Notes: generated from the sequence alone by a model not told the origin. Counted from the first letter of the stretch, positions 1 through 7,068 are shown. The stretch is DNA of 21,122 nt from SVEL01 sp017381055 (GCA_036307185.1 JAXJYC010000052.1:1-21122); one strand, 5' to 3'. A program made the numbers and translations.

Positions 1-60
1 GCAAAATCAAGTCCAGAGATGTTTTACCATTGGAAAGTAGGCTATATGCCAGTGAAATGA
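1..60 (+). CDS. Group II intron reverse transcriptase/maturase, C-terminal fragment
   Basis: This is the last 19 codons of a reading frame that enters from outside the window and stops at TGA 58-60. The readable end contains MFYHWKVGYMPVK, which resembles the C-terminal end of intron-encoded proteins of bacterial group II introns. The call rests mainly on position: the stop lies 6 bases before a textbook domain V, where intron-encoded proteins in domain IV normally end. Such proteins help the intron RNA splice and copy it into new DNA sites. The catalytic reverse transcriptase domain is not visible here. Confidence 0.7.
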   Translation, partial: AKSSPEMFYHWKVGYMPVK

Positions 61-140
61 TAACAAGAGCCGTATGATGCGAGAGTATCACGTACGGTTC
101 CGTGAGAGGTTTGGGGTGAAAGTCCCCTTATCTACTCGAC
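1..140 (+). mobile_element. Group II intron, 3' end (domains V and VI)
   Basis: Domain V is 67-100, exactly 34 nt. The lower stem 67-75 pairs with 92-100, there is a two-base bulge at 90-91, and the upper stem 76-80 pairs with 85-89 around a GAGA tetraloop (81-84). The catalytic AGC triad is at 68-70. Domain VI follows: 104-106 pairs with 135-137, and GGGG 113-116 pairs with CCCC 124-127. A134 is left unpaired as the likely branch-point adenosine. The intron most likely ends at ...CTCGAC (140), fitting the usual AY 3' end. The 5' part and most of the maturase lie outside the window. The visible ribozyme core looks intact, so splicing is plausible. Confidence 0.88.
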
Positions 141-583
141 CGAAATGGACTTGCAAATACCATATAGTATTTGCACCAAAGTTCAGAAGAAAAGTGATAT
201 ATAAGCAAATAAGACAAGATGTGGGACGAATATTAAGTGAACTATGCAAAAGGAAAGGTATCGAGATAATTGCGGCAGAGTGTATGCCAGACCCTGTGCA
301 CATGTTTGTAAGTATACCACCAAAGTATAGTGTGTCAGAAATAATGGGATATTTGAAAGGGAAAAGTTCGCTAATGATATTTGATAGGCATGCGAATCTA
401 AAGTACAAATATGGAAACAGACATTTCTGGTGCAGAGGATATTTTGTGGATACAGTAGGTAAAAATGCAAAGAAAATAGAAGAGTATGTACGAAATCAGT
501 TACAAGAAGATTTGGAATACGACCAAATGTCGCTAAAAGAGTACATAGACCCGTTTACGGGTGAGCCAGTAAACAAGGCATAA
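74..583 (+). CDS. tnpA: IS200/IS605-type Y1 transposase TnpA, 5' end replaced by intron sequence
   Basis: The open frame from residue 23 on is a clear IS200-type single-strand transposase: KW-CKYHIVFAPKFRRK, GYLKGKSSLMIFDRHANLKYKYGN, FWCRGYFVDTVGKN, and catalytic Tyr138 in EEYVRNQ. Residues 1-22 are translated intron domains V/VI, so the ATG at 74 is not the native start. If the intron ends at 140, exon 2 begins CGAAATGG. An upstream exon ending in A would restore a Thr-Lys-Trp start as in relatives. The metal-binding HUH motif normally reads H-hydrophobic-H, but here it is Pro74-Val-His76 (CCT at 293-295). Loss of the first His should abolish or cripple DNA cleavage, so this copy is probably inactive. 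No tnpB or guide-RNA gene accompanies it. Confidence 0.9.
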   Translation: MMREYHVRFRERFGVKVPLSTRPKWTCKYHIVFAPKFRRKVIYKQIRQDVGRILSELCKRKGIEIIAAECMPDPVHMFVSIPPKYSVSEIMGYLKGKSSLMIFDRHANLKYKYGNRHFWCRGYFVDTVGKNAKKIEEYVRNQLQEDLEYDQMSLKEYIDPFTGEPVNKA

Positions 584-588
584 AAAAA

Positions 589-707
589 GCCCCTTTAAGG
601 GGCAGCCTGTGATAGAAGTGCGGCTGGCGAACTCTTCAAAGCTCTTTAGAGCTAGCAGGTATCACAGGCTTATAGCCGCAGAGCAAACCACCAGCTGAGC
701 TGGTGGT
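589..707 (+). repeat. IS200 right-end region with nested hairpins
   Basis: Downstream of tnpA lie several perfect inverted repeats. 589-595/597-603 looks like a terminator. An 11-bp pair joins 604-614 and 660-670. 640-645/648-653 is a small hairpin. The palindrome 687-707 (ACCACCAGCTGAGCTGGTGGT arms) is probably the subterminal hairpin that TnpA recognises at the right end of IS200/IS605 elements. A further pair, TGCGGCT 619-625 with AGCCGCA 674-680, crosses the 11-bp stem. The exact cleavage point is not visible, but it should lie shortly after 707. Confidence 0.65.
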
Positions 708-722
708 ACTGATTTTATTAAC

Positions 723-751
723 TTTACTTTTGTAAAGAAATGTAGTATAAC
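723..751 (+). promoter_or_regulatory. Putative serA promoter
   Basis: TTTACT (723-728) and TATAAC (746-751) are 17 bases apart, a plausible sigma-A promoter. The -35 overlaps a perfect small hairpin (CTTTAC-TTTT-GTAAAG, 722-737). It lies just beyond the IS right end, so it could be native or at the element junction. The leader (about 758-836) holds two copies of GATAATTTCT (776-785, 807-816) and the strong SD AAGGAGGA before the ATG at 837. Confidence 0.5.
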
Positions 752-836
752 AGAGAGGTAGTGTTGCAGATACTCGATAATTTCTCGTCTGCGATATACA
801 TAAAATGATAATTTCTAAACAAGGAGGACAATTAAA

Positions 837-2000
837 ATGGTTAAGGTTAATTGTTTAAATCCTATCGCAAAGGTAGGTATGAAGCTTTTACCAGCTTCTT
901 TTGGTACAACAGATAATTTTGCAGAGGCAGAGGCAGTACTTGTTAGAAGTGCAGCTATGCATGAGTTAGAGCTTTCTGATAGCTTACTTGCAGTAGCAAG
1001 AGCTGGTGCTGGTGTAAACAATATCCCACTTGATAAGTGCGCAGATAAGGGTATTGTAGTATTTAATACACCAGGTGCTAACGCTAACGGCGTTAAGGAA
1101 ATGGTAGTTGCTGGTATGTTACTTGCAGCTAGAGATATCAGAGGCGGTATGCAGTGGGTTGCTGATAATAAGGCTGATGAAAATATAGGAAAGACAATGG
1201 AGAAGGCTAAGAACGCATTTGCTGGTTCTGAAATCCAGGGCAAGAAGCTTGGTGTTATTGGTCTTGGTGCAATCGGTGTATTAGTTGCAAATGCAGCCGT
1301 AGCACTTGGTATGGAAGTATATGGTTGCGACCCATATCTTTCAGTAAAGAACGCTCTTAATCTTTCAAGAAGCGTAACATTAGTTAAGACAAATGCAGAG
1401 ATTTATGAAGAGTGTGATTACATCTCAGTTCACGTTCCTCTTCTTAACGATACAAAGGGTATGATCAATAAGGCATCTCTTTCAATGATGAAGGATGGAG
1501 TTGTAATCCTTAACTTCGCTAGAGATCTTCTTGTAAATGATGATGATATGCAGGAAGCTTTAGAGTCAGGAAAGGTTGCTAAGTATGTAACAGATTTCCC
1601 TAACGCTAAGACAGCTAATATGGATGGTGTTATAGCATTCCCACATCTTGGTGCATCTACAGCAGAGTCTGAAGATAACTGTGCAATTATGGCAGTTAAG
1701 CAGCTTGTTGATTATATTGAGAATGGTAATATTACAAACTCAGTAAATTATCCAGCATGTGATATGGGTGTTTGTACAAGAGAAGGACGTATCTGTATTA
1801 ATCATAAGAATGTTCCTAATATGATTAGCCAGATTACAGGTGCATGCTCAGCAGATCACATCAATATTCATGAGATGGTTAATAAGTCTAAGGGCGATTA
1901 TTCATATACAATGCTTGATCTTGATTCAAAGGTTACAGATGCAGTTGTTAAGCATCTTGAAGGAATTGAAGGAGTTATCAAGGTTAGAGTTATTAAGTAA
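837..2000 (+). CDS. serA: D-3-phosphoglycerate dehydrogenase, short ACT-domain type
   Basis: Likely oxidises 3-phosphoglycerate with NAD, the first step of serine synthesis in the cytoplasm. The Rossmann motif GLGAIG is at residues 142-147, the substrate/catalytic Arg229 in NFARDLL, and His270 in FPHLGAST. The C-terminal ~70 residues (from about 317) look like an ACT domain, the usual serine-sensing module. The length of 387 aa fits the short class rather than the ~410-aa E. coli form. The acidic residue that normally pairs with the histidine is not obvious between Arg229 and His270; D253 is the nearest candidate, and this may be normal for the subfamily. The ATG follows AAGGAGGA at good spacing. 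The usual partner serC is not seen: the space upstream is occupied by the IS. Confidence 0.92.
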   Translation: MVKVNCLNPIAKVGMKLLPASFGTTDNFAEAEAVLVRSAAMHELELSDSLLAVARAGAGVNNIPLDKCADKGIVVFNTPGANANGVKEMVVAGMLLAARDIRGGMQWVADNKADENIGKTMEKAKNAFAGSEIQGKKLGVIGLGAIGVLVANAAVALGMEVYGCDPYLSVKNALNLSRSVTLVKTNAEIYEECDYISVHVPLLNDTKGMINKASLSMMKDGVVILNFARDLLVNDDDMQEALESGKVAKYVTDFPNAKTANMDGVIAFPHLGASTAESEDNCAIMAVKQLVDYIENGNITNSVNYPACDMGVCTREGRICINHKNVPNMISQITGACSADHINIHEMVNKSKGDYSYTMLDLDSKVTDAVVKHLEGIEGVIKVRVIK

Positions 2001-2037
2001 TAACACAAAATAATTGAATAGAATATAATAAGGAAAT

Positions 2038-2091
2038 AAAAACTTCCACGAGTACAAAGGATTAAAACCAAAGTTTTCGTGGAAGTTTTAT
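2038..2091. terminator. Bidirectional terminator between serA and the HTH gene
   Basis: A 13-bp perfect stem (around AACTTCCACGA, 2039-2051 with 2077-2089) is flanked by A-runs on the left and T-runs on the right, so it can end transcripts from serA and from the convergent minus-strand gene. The loop is long, about 25 nt. Confidence 0.75.
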
Positions 2092-2098
2092 TTATGTA

Positions 2099-2596
2099 TT
2101 ATTTTATCTCTTCTGAAGTGGCTATTTTGTTTTCAAGCATAGCTTGCTGTATCCAAAGCTGAAGGGAACTTACAGTAGTAGAAATCTGTGATAAGTGCTC
2201 ATTTATGCGTTTAAAATCGTTTAATTCATCAGCTGAAATAATACCGTCTACAGTGATTTCTATAAAACGATTTTTCTCTTTATCAAGAGTGTTTAAAGCT
2301 GCTAAAACTTCAAGAGTTATTTGCGATAAATCTTTCATTTGAATCTCTGGTACATGCTCTTGGCCAATTGGACACTCATGAGAGCAGTAGTAGTTGCATA
2401 ATGTAGGCTTTTTATAGCATTTGGCCATAGCTAGTATCTCATCTGGATGAGCCATAGATTTTTCATTTTCGATTTTTTCTATTCTATCAGCGGATATAAA
2501 ACCTAATGCTTCAGCAGCTGCCTCACGTGTGAGTGAAGTTTCTTCACGACTTAACTGATATATGTTTTTGTTTTCTTTTGTAGAACGTCTTCCCAT
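2099..2596 (-). CDS. Helix-turn-helix protein with Cys cluster, possible regulator
   Basis: 165 aa. Residues ~12-62 look like an Xre-type helix-turn-helix (SLTREAAAEALGFISADRIEKIEN). A cysteine cluster follows: Cys60, Cys67, Cys71 and Cys75 in CNYYCSHECPIG. That spacing could bind a metal or an Fe-S cluster, or act as a redox sensor. Residues ~85-160 are predicted mostly helical (LSQITLEVLAALNTLDKEKNRFIEI...), suiting dimerisation. No signal peptide or membrane segment. The start is supported by GGGAG upstream on the minus strand. Its promoter overlaps a perfect inverted repeat (2612-2641), which suggests autoregulation. The target is unknown; serA and the divergent lipoprotein gene are the nearest candidates. 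Confidence 0.75.
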   Translation of the reverse strand: MGRRSTKENKNIYQLSREETSLTREAAAEALGFISADRIEKIENEKSMAHPDEILAMAKCYKKPTLCNYYCSHECPIGQEHVPEIQMKDLSQITLEVLAALNTLDKEKNRFIEITVDGIISADELNDFKRINEHLSQISTTVSSLQLWIQQAMLENKIATSEEIK

Positions 2597-2611
2597 AGTA
2601 TTTATCTCCCG

Positions 2612-2664
2612 TATAATAATTGCTTAACTTAAATTATTATATACTATTTCCGTACAATTTGCAA
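2612..2664 (-). promoter_or_regulatory. HTH gene promoter with overlapping palindromic operator
   Basis: On the minus strand, TTGCAA (2659-2664) and TATAAT (2636-2641) are 17 bases apart, a strong sigma-A promoter. A 10-bp perfect inverted repeat, TATAATAATT (2612-2621) and AATTATTATA (2632-2641), overlaps the -10 and the start point. That is the position expected for a self-repressing operator. Confidence 0.6.
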
Positions 2665-2695
2665 AATAGATATGTTTATTTCGCTTTATTTTACC

Positions 2696-2922
2696 TTTAA
2701 TGGAAAATATATCTAATGTATACTTGCATCAAGTTGATGATATCACGTCGATAACATCAAGGGAATAAATATTAGGAGGGAATGGGAAGATGAAGAGAGT
2801 AATAAATAAGAGATAGCTTATCAGGGTTAAAAAAAGGGTAAAACGGGTTGAACGGAATAACAAAAGGGCAAAGAAACGGGCGCGCCATATATGGCGTAAA
2901 AAGATTAAAGGTAGGTATAATA
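2696..2922 (+). promoter_or_regulatory. Putative lipoprotein promoter and long palindrome-rich leader
   Basis: TTTAAT (2696-2701) and TATACT (2719-2724) with a 17-base gap form a modest promoter candidate. Just downstream lie three half-sites: CATCAA (2727-2732), TTGATG (2734-2739) and CATCAA (2755-2760). They make a 13-base palindrome (2727-2739) and a 27-base imperfect one (2734-2760), so they could form an operator or RNA stem. Then comes a consensus AGGAGG (2774-2779) in front of an 8-codon frame MKRVINKR (2790-2816). Lastly CGCCATATATGGCG (2883-2896) lies 27 bases before the gene start. Confidence 0.4.
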
Positions 2923-3765
2923 ATGAAAATTAAGAAATTAGTAGCATTAGCATTAGCAGGAACAATGGTATTTAGTATGGCGGCATGCGAGGGTAAAAAG
3001 GATGATGAAAAGGGCTCAGCAAATAGCAAAGTGAAAAATACAGCAGATGTTGCAGTTGATGAAGGAAAGAAGCAAGTAAATAAGGAAGAGACTGGAGAAA
3101 TAATAGATATAGCTCTTGCTAAGTTTGAAGAGTTTACTAAGGAGCAGGATAAAAATTATTCCTACGGTATGGAAATGACTATGAAGATGGAAAGTGAAGG
3201 AATAGAAGTATCTATGGAAATGGATTCAACCTCAAGCTCATATGATGGTGTGGTCTATACAATGTCAAATACTAAGACAGGAGTTTTAGGTGAGACAGAG
3301 GAAATCATCGAAGAAATGTATACTATCACAAAAGAGGATGGTACAGTAGTAACTGCTATGAAAACATCAGAGGATGATGAATGGTATGTTGATACTGAGG
3401 ATACTGTAGAACTTGAGAATGTGGAAGAACCAAATTTTGATATTGATGCTATTAAAGATGCTGTTAAAATAGAGAAAAAAGGTGATAATTACTATTTAAC
3501 TATGGAAATTTCAGCAGCAGATATGGGCCTTGATGAAGATGAATTAATGCTAGGTTTGTCAGAGTTTGATGTAGCGGTAATAGTAGTATACAATGAAAAA
3601 CAAGATGAGATTACAGAAGTTGAAATGAAAATGGATTTAGATGCAATCAATGAGATGATGGCTGCGTTTGGTGATGTGAATGTAGAGGAATTTACAATGA
3701 AGATGGTAGATATTAAGAAAAATGATAAGCCAATTGAAATTCCTGCAGAAATTGAATTAGATTAA
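2923..3765 (+). CDS. Lipoprotein of unknown function
   Basis: 280 aa from the ATG at 2923. A clear lipoprotein signal peptide (MKIKKLVALALAGTMVFSMAAC) puts the lipidated Cys at residue 22, so the mature protein should be anchored outside the cytoplasmic membrane. After a short Lys/Asp-rich linker the protein is very acidic, with alternating strands rich in Met and Glu (MEMTMKMESEGIEVSMEMD). The pattern recalls LolA/LppX-like beta-sheet lipoproteins, but this is only a resemblance. Starting further upstream (2848) would bury the signal peptide, so 2923 is preferred. The ribosome site is weak (AAAGG). The gene ends at a shared terminator with the convergent cofE-like gene. Confidence 0.85.
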   Translation: MKIKKLVALALAGTMVFSMAACEGKKDDEKGSANSKVKNTADVAVDEGKKQVNKEETGEIIDIALAKFEEFTKEQDKNYSYGMEMTMKMESEGIEVSMEMDSTSSSYDGVVYTMSNTKTGVLGETEEIIEEMYTITKEDGTVVTAMKTSEDDEWYVDTEDTVELENVEEPNFDIDAIKDAVKIEKKGDNYYLTMEISAADMGLDEDELMLGLSEFDVAVIVVYNEKQDEITEVEMKMDLDAINEMMAAFGDVNVEEFTMKMVDIKKNDKPIEIPAEIELD

Positions 3766-3788
3766 TAAATAAATATCCAATATCCAAT

Positions 3789-3821
3789 AAAAAAAAGCTG
3801 GTATTAAAATACCAGCTTTTA
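3789..3821. terminator. Bidirectional terminator
   Basis: AAAAAGCTGGTATT and its complement AATACCAGCTTTT flank a tiny loop, with A-tract and T-tract on either side. It lies between the stops of the lipoprotein gene and the convergent cofE-like gene and can serve both. Confidence 0.88.
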
Positions 3822-3834
3822 ATAATGTCTTAAA

Positions 3835-5025
3835 TTAATCTGTAAAGTTATCGAAGTAACCCTGAACGAGGATGATAGGAGTTCCCTTATCACCTGAACC
3901 ACTTGTAAGGTCACATAATGAACCGATAAGGTCAGTAAGCTGTCTAGGTGTTGTACCCTGAGAAGCCATATTACCAACTAAGTTATCGTTCTTAGACTTA
4001 ATGCTATTAGCGATAGCTTCCTTTAATTCTTCGCCTGAAAGATTCTTGAAATCGTTATCAGCAAGATACTTAAGCTTTAACTCGTTAGGTGTTCCTACAA
4101 GTCCGCTAGTGAAAGCAGGAGATACAACTGGATCAGCTAACTCCCAAATTTTACCCTGTGGATCCTTGAAAGCACCGTCGCCGTATACCATAACTTCTAC
4201 GTGCTTGCCTGTCTCTTCAAGAATTCTAGCCTGAATAGCTTCCACTAAATCAGTACATTCCTGTGGGAAGAGCTTAATAGTATCTTCTGTAGACTTATTT
4301 GAACCAAGAAGACCATACTTAGCATTAAAACCACTACCGTTGATTGAGCTTGTCATAATATCATCAAGACCACATACAACCTTAGCGCCAGCCTCTCTTA
4401 AGATTCTCTTTGTTCTAACTCTTGTGTGAATATCACAGTTAATAATGCAATCTGTGTAATTAAGGATTGTCTTAGGCTGATTAGCGAAAATAACTTCTAC
4501 TTCAGCGCCAGCTTCCTTAATAATATTTGAATAATATTCAACATAGTCAACACCTGTAAACTCATGCTTATTCTCACCGAATAATTCACGATATCTCTCT
4601 AATGTTAATACATCAGAGTATGGATTGATACCAGCGTCGTCAAGCTGATCATATGTTAATAAGCTGTTACCAACTTCGTCGCTAGGGTAGCTGAGCATTA
4701 ATACAACTTTCTTAGCACCCATTGCAATTCCTCTAAGACAAATTGCAAAACGGTTACGAGAAAGAATTGGAAAAATAACACCTATTGTTTCGCCACCTAA
4801 TTTTGCTTTGACATCATCTGCTATGTTCTGTACAGATGCGTAGTTACCCTGAGCTCTCGCTACGATAGACTCTGTAATAGCGATAACGTCTCTGTCTCTA
4901 AGACTAAAGCCTTCGCTCTTAGCTGCATCTAATACACTTGTAACAGTGATGTCTACTAAATTGTCGCCCTGTCTAATGATTGGACCACGAATTCCTCTTG
5001 AAACTGTACCAACTTTTCTTTCCAT
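3835..5025 (-). CDS. CofE-like coenzyme F420-0:L-glutamate ligase family protein
   Basis: 396 aa. The N-terminal third has the CofE-family pattern (QGDNLVDITVTSVLDAA, then LRDRDVIAITESIVARAQGN). The C-terminal part contains MVYGDGAFKDPQGKIWELADP and VGTPNELKLKYL. True CofE adds gamma-linked glutamate to F420-0 with GTP. Clostridia of this type are not known to make F420, and no cofC, cofD or cofG/H-like gene is in view, so the substrate here is probably different. The family fold suggests amide-bond ligation between an acid and an amino acid, but that is inference. The start is supported by AGAAGG eight bases upstream. It has its own promoter (5112-5140) and ends at a shared terminator. Confidence 0.75.
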   Translation of the reverse strand: MERKVGTVSRGIRGPIIRQGDNLVDITVTSVLDAAKSEGFSLRDRDVIAITESIVARAQGNYASVQNIADDVKAKLGGETIGVIFPILSRNRFAICLRGIAMGAKKVVLMLSYPSDEVGNSLLTYDQLDDAGINPYSDVLTLERYRELFGENKHEFTGVDYVEYYSNIIKEAGAEVEVIFANQPKTILNYTDCIINCDIHTRVRTKRILREAGAKVVCGLDDIMTSSINGSGFNAKYGLLGSNKSTEDTIKLFPQECTDLVEAIQARILEETGKHVEVMVYGDGAFKDPQGKIWELADPVVSPAFTSGLVGTPNELKLKYLADNDFKNLSGEELKEAIANSIKSKNDNLVGNMASQGTTPRQLTDLIGSLCDLTSGSGDKGTPIILVQGYFDNFTD

Positions 5026-5111
5026 AGTTTTCTACCTTCTATTCTATATAGATTGTGTAATTTTTGAGTTCTTTATCCGTTATTAGATAGTATATCAAAA
5101 AAACACATAAA

Positions 5112-5140
5112 TATTATACATATAAATATGTAATATGGCA
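5112..5140 (-). promoter_or_regulatory. Promoter of the cofE-like gene
   Basis: Read on the minus strand, TTGCCA (5135-5140) and TATAAT (5112-5117) lie 17 bases apart. The leader to the ATG is about 80 nt. Confidence 0.65.
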
Positions 5141-5148
5141 ATAAAAAA

Positions 5149-5222
5149 ATTTAAAAGTTTAATATGATGAAGTAAAGTGGTGTAGTCATTTACAGAATAA
5201 TGCAAATATGCTAAACTTTTAA
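5149..5222 (+). promoter_or_regulatory. M18 aminopeptidase promoter with flanking inverted repeat
   Basis: TTTACA (5188-5193) and TAAACT (5211-5216) with a 17-base gap form the likely promoter. A 12-bp perfect inverted repeat (TTTAAAAGTTTA at 5149-5160 and its complement at 5211-5222) brackets this region. Its right arm covers the -10, and a smaller GTAAA/TTTAC pair is nested inside. Regulator looping is possible; AT-rich chance is also possible. Confidence 0.45.
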
Positions 5223-5251
5223 CAGTTATTTGATCGCGCTGAAAGGATGTT

Positions 5252-6556
5252 ATGAATATGAAAAAAGAATTAAATGTTATAGCAGAAAGACTTATAAATA
5301 CAGTTAATTTATCGACTTGTGCGTTTACAACTACTATGGTAGCTATAGAGAGATTAAAAGAGGCAGGCTTTGCTGAGCTTGTTTTAGAAGAAGCTTGGAA
5401 TATTGAAAAGGGTGGAAAATATTACATTAATGTTCATGACTCGTCTGTGTTTGCATTTAGTATAGGCAAGGCTTTTGATAATGGAATGCTTCGTGTGGCT
5501 GCGGCTCATACAGATCATCCATGTCTTTATATAAAACCATCACCAGAGATGACTACAAAGGGCTATGGTAAGCTTAATGTTGAGGTTTATGGTGGACCTA
5601 TTTTAAATACATGGCTTGATAGACCACTATCAGTTGCAGGACGTGTGGCTTTAAAAAGTAATAATGCATTTGAACCTATTGTTAGGATTATTGATGTAAA
5701 AAAAGCTATACTTACTATTCCAAACCTTGCTATTCATATGAACAGAGATGTGAATAAGGGAGTTGAGCTTAATCGCCAGAATGATATGGCTCCACTTGCA
5801 GCTATATTTGAGGAAGAGATAAATAAAGATAATTTCTTTATGAAGTACTTAGCTGGCGTGTTAGATGTGGATATGGAGGATATCTTAGATTTTGAGTTAT
5901 ATGTTTATAATATGGATAAGGGTGAAGTAGTAGGAATGAATGATGAGATGATTTCTGCTCCAAGACTTGATAATATTACATCGGTGGTAGCTTGTGTGGA
6001 GGGAATAATTAATTCTTCAAGAGATGATGGAATAAATGTAATTGCTCTTTATGATAATGAAGAAATTGGAAGCAGAACTAAACAGGGTGCTGATTCTAAT
6101 TTGTTTAACTATGTGTTAGAAAAATTGTATATGTCTTTAGGATATGGAAGAGAAGATTATATTGCGGCTACTATGAAGGGATTCTTATTGTCAATCGATG
6201 TAGCTCATGCATTGCATCCAAATAAAGCTGAGAAGTCAGATCCAACTAATCAGAATATGATGAATGGTGGAATTGTTATAAAGAGAGCAAGCTCTCAGAC
6301 ATATGCGACTGACAGCAAGACTATAGCTATGGTAGAGATGATTTGTAGAAATAATGAGATACCGTATCAAAAATATGCTTGCCGTTCTGATGGAACAACA
6401 GGTAGTACACTTGGAACTATTGCTAATAAGTATATACCTATGCGTGCAATTGATGTGGGAGTTCCTATTCTTGCAATGCATTCAGCAAGAGAGCTTATGG
6501 GAGTGAAGGATCAGTTGTATATGGAAAAGTTAGTTAAGGCATTTTTTGAGGCGTAA
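5252..6556 (+). CDS. M18 family aminopeptidase
   Basis: 434 aa, the usual length. M18 enzymes are di-zinc, dodecameric cytoplasmic aminopeptidases that remove N-terminal (often acidic) residues during peptide turnover. The expected metal ligands and catalytic residues are present: His86 and Asp88 in AAHTDHPC, an Asp in SAPRLDNITS, the Glu pair in YDNEEIGS, an Asp in SIDVAHALHP, and the late His in AMHSARELMG. The DRPLSVAGRV segment is also typical. AAAGGA stands five bases before the ATG at 5252; a second ATG at 5258 is a less well-spaced alternative. A LURP-one-like gene follows after 38 bases, probably in the same transcript. Substrate preference cannot be read from sequence. Confidence 0.93.
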   Translation: MNMKKELNVIAERLINTVNLSTCAFTTTMVAIERLKEAGFAELVLEEAWNIEKGGKYYINVHDSSVFAFSIGKAFDNGMLRVAAAHTDHPCLYIKPSPEMTTKGYGKLNVEVYGGPILNTWLDRPLSVAGRVALKSNNAFEPIVRIIDVKKAILTIPNLAIHMNRDVNKGVELNRQNDMAPLAAIFEEEINKDNFFMKYLAGVLDVDMEDILDFELYVYNMDKGEVVGMNDEMISAPRLDNITSVVACVEGIINSSRDDGINVIALYDNEEIGSRTKQGADSNLFNYVLEKLYMSLGYGREDYIAATMKGFLLSIDVAHALHPNKAEKSDPTNQNMMNGGIVIKRASSQTYATDSKTIAMVEMICRNNEIPYQKYACRSDGTTGSTLGTIANKYIPMRAIDVGVPILAMHSARELMGVKDQLYMEKLVKAFFEA

Positions 6557-6594
6557 GGTTTATTGGTAAATAGAAAAAGATGGAGGGGTAAAAG

Positions 6595-7068
6595 ATGAAT
6601 TTGTATATGAAGCAACAGGTATTTTCCTGGGGTGATAGGTTTTGGATTTATGACCAAAATGGAAATGGTAAATATTATGTAGAGGGGGAAGTGTTTAGTT
6701 TTGGAAAGAAATTACATGTGTATGATGCCAATGGCCAAGAGATAGTTTATATTGAACAGAAGTTATTAACGTTTTTGCCTAGGTATGAAATATATACACC
6801 AGAAGGTTTGGTGGCAGAAGTGGTTAAAGATTTTTCGTTCTTTAAGCAAAAATATGAGGTAAATGGTCCAGGATGGATAGTGGAAGGTGATTTCTTTGCT
6901 CATGAATATCAGATTATAGATGGAGATGGTGTTATTGCTGCTGTATCAAAAGAATGGTTTACATTTGGAGATGCCTATGAGATTCAAGTGGCTGACAATG
7001 TGAAGGAGTCATTTGTATTGGCTATAGTGCTTGTAATAGATGCATGTCTTGCGGCGCAGAGGGATTAA
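6595..7068 (+). CDS. LURP-one-related / tubby-like beta-barrel protein
   Basis: 157 aa. The repeated short strand pattern (YMKQQVFSWGDRFWIYDQNG, YVEGEVFSFGKKLHVYDANG, IEQKLLTFLPRYEIYTPEG) matches the LURP-one/DUF567 (YxjI-like) family, a tubby-like beta-barrel round a central helix. The C-terminal hydrophobic helix (SFVLAIVLVIDACLAAQRD) fits that helix rather than a membrane anchor. The biochemical role in bacteria is unknown; a phospholipid-binding or scramblase-like role has been proposed for the fold. A good GGAGGGG ribosome site precedes the ATG. It probably shares a transcript with the aminopeptidase and ends at the large hairpin at 7157-7224. Confidence 0.82.
   Translation: MNLYMKQQVFSWGDRFWIYDQNGNGKYYVEGEVFSFGKKLHVYDANGQEIVYIEQKLLTFLPRYEIYTPEGLVAEVVKDFSFFKQKYEVNGPGWIVEGDFFAHEYQIIDGDGVIAAVSKEWFTFGDAYEIQVADNVKESFVLAIVLVIDACLAAQRD

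Noticed and set aside
584..836. TnpB or omega-RNA guide system beside the transposase
   Set aside because: No TnpB-like frame within the window; the right-end structure alone does not support a guide RNA.
2848..2922. Upstream start for the lipoprotein
   Set aside because: It would place 25 polar residues before a clear signal peptide; the ATG at 2923 begins it properly.
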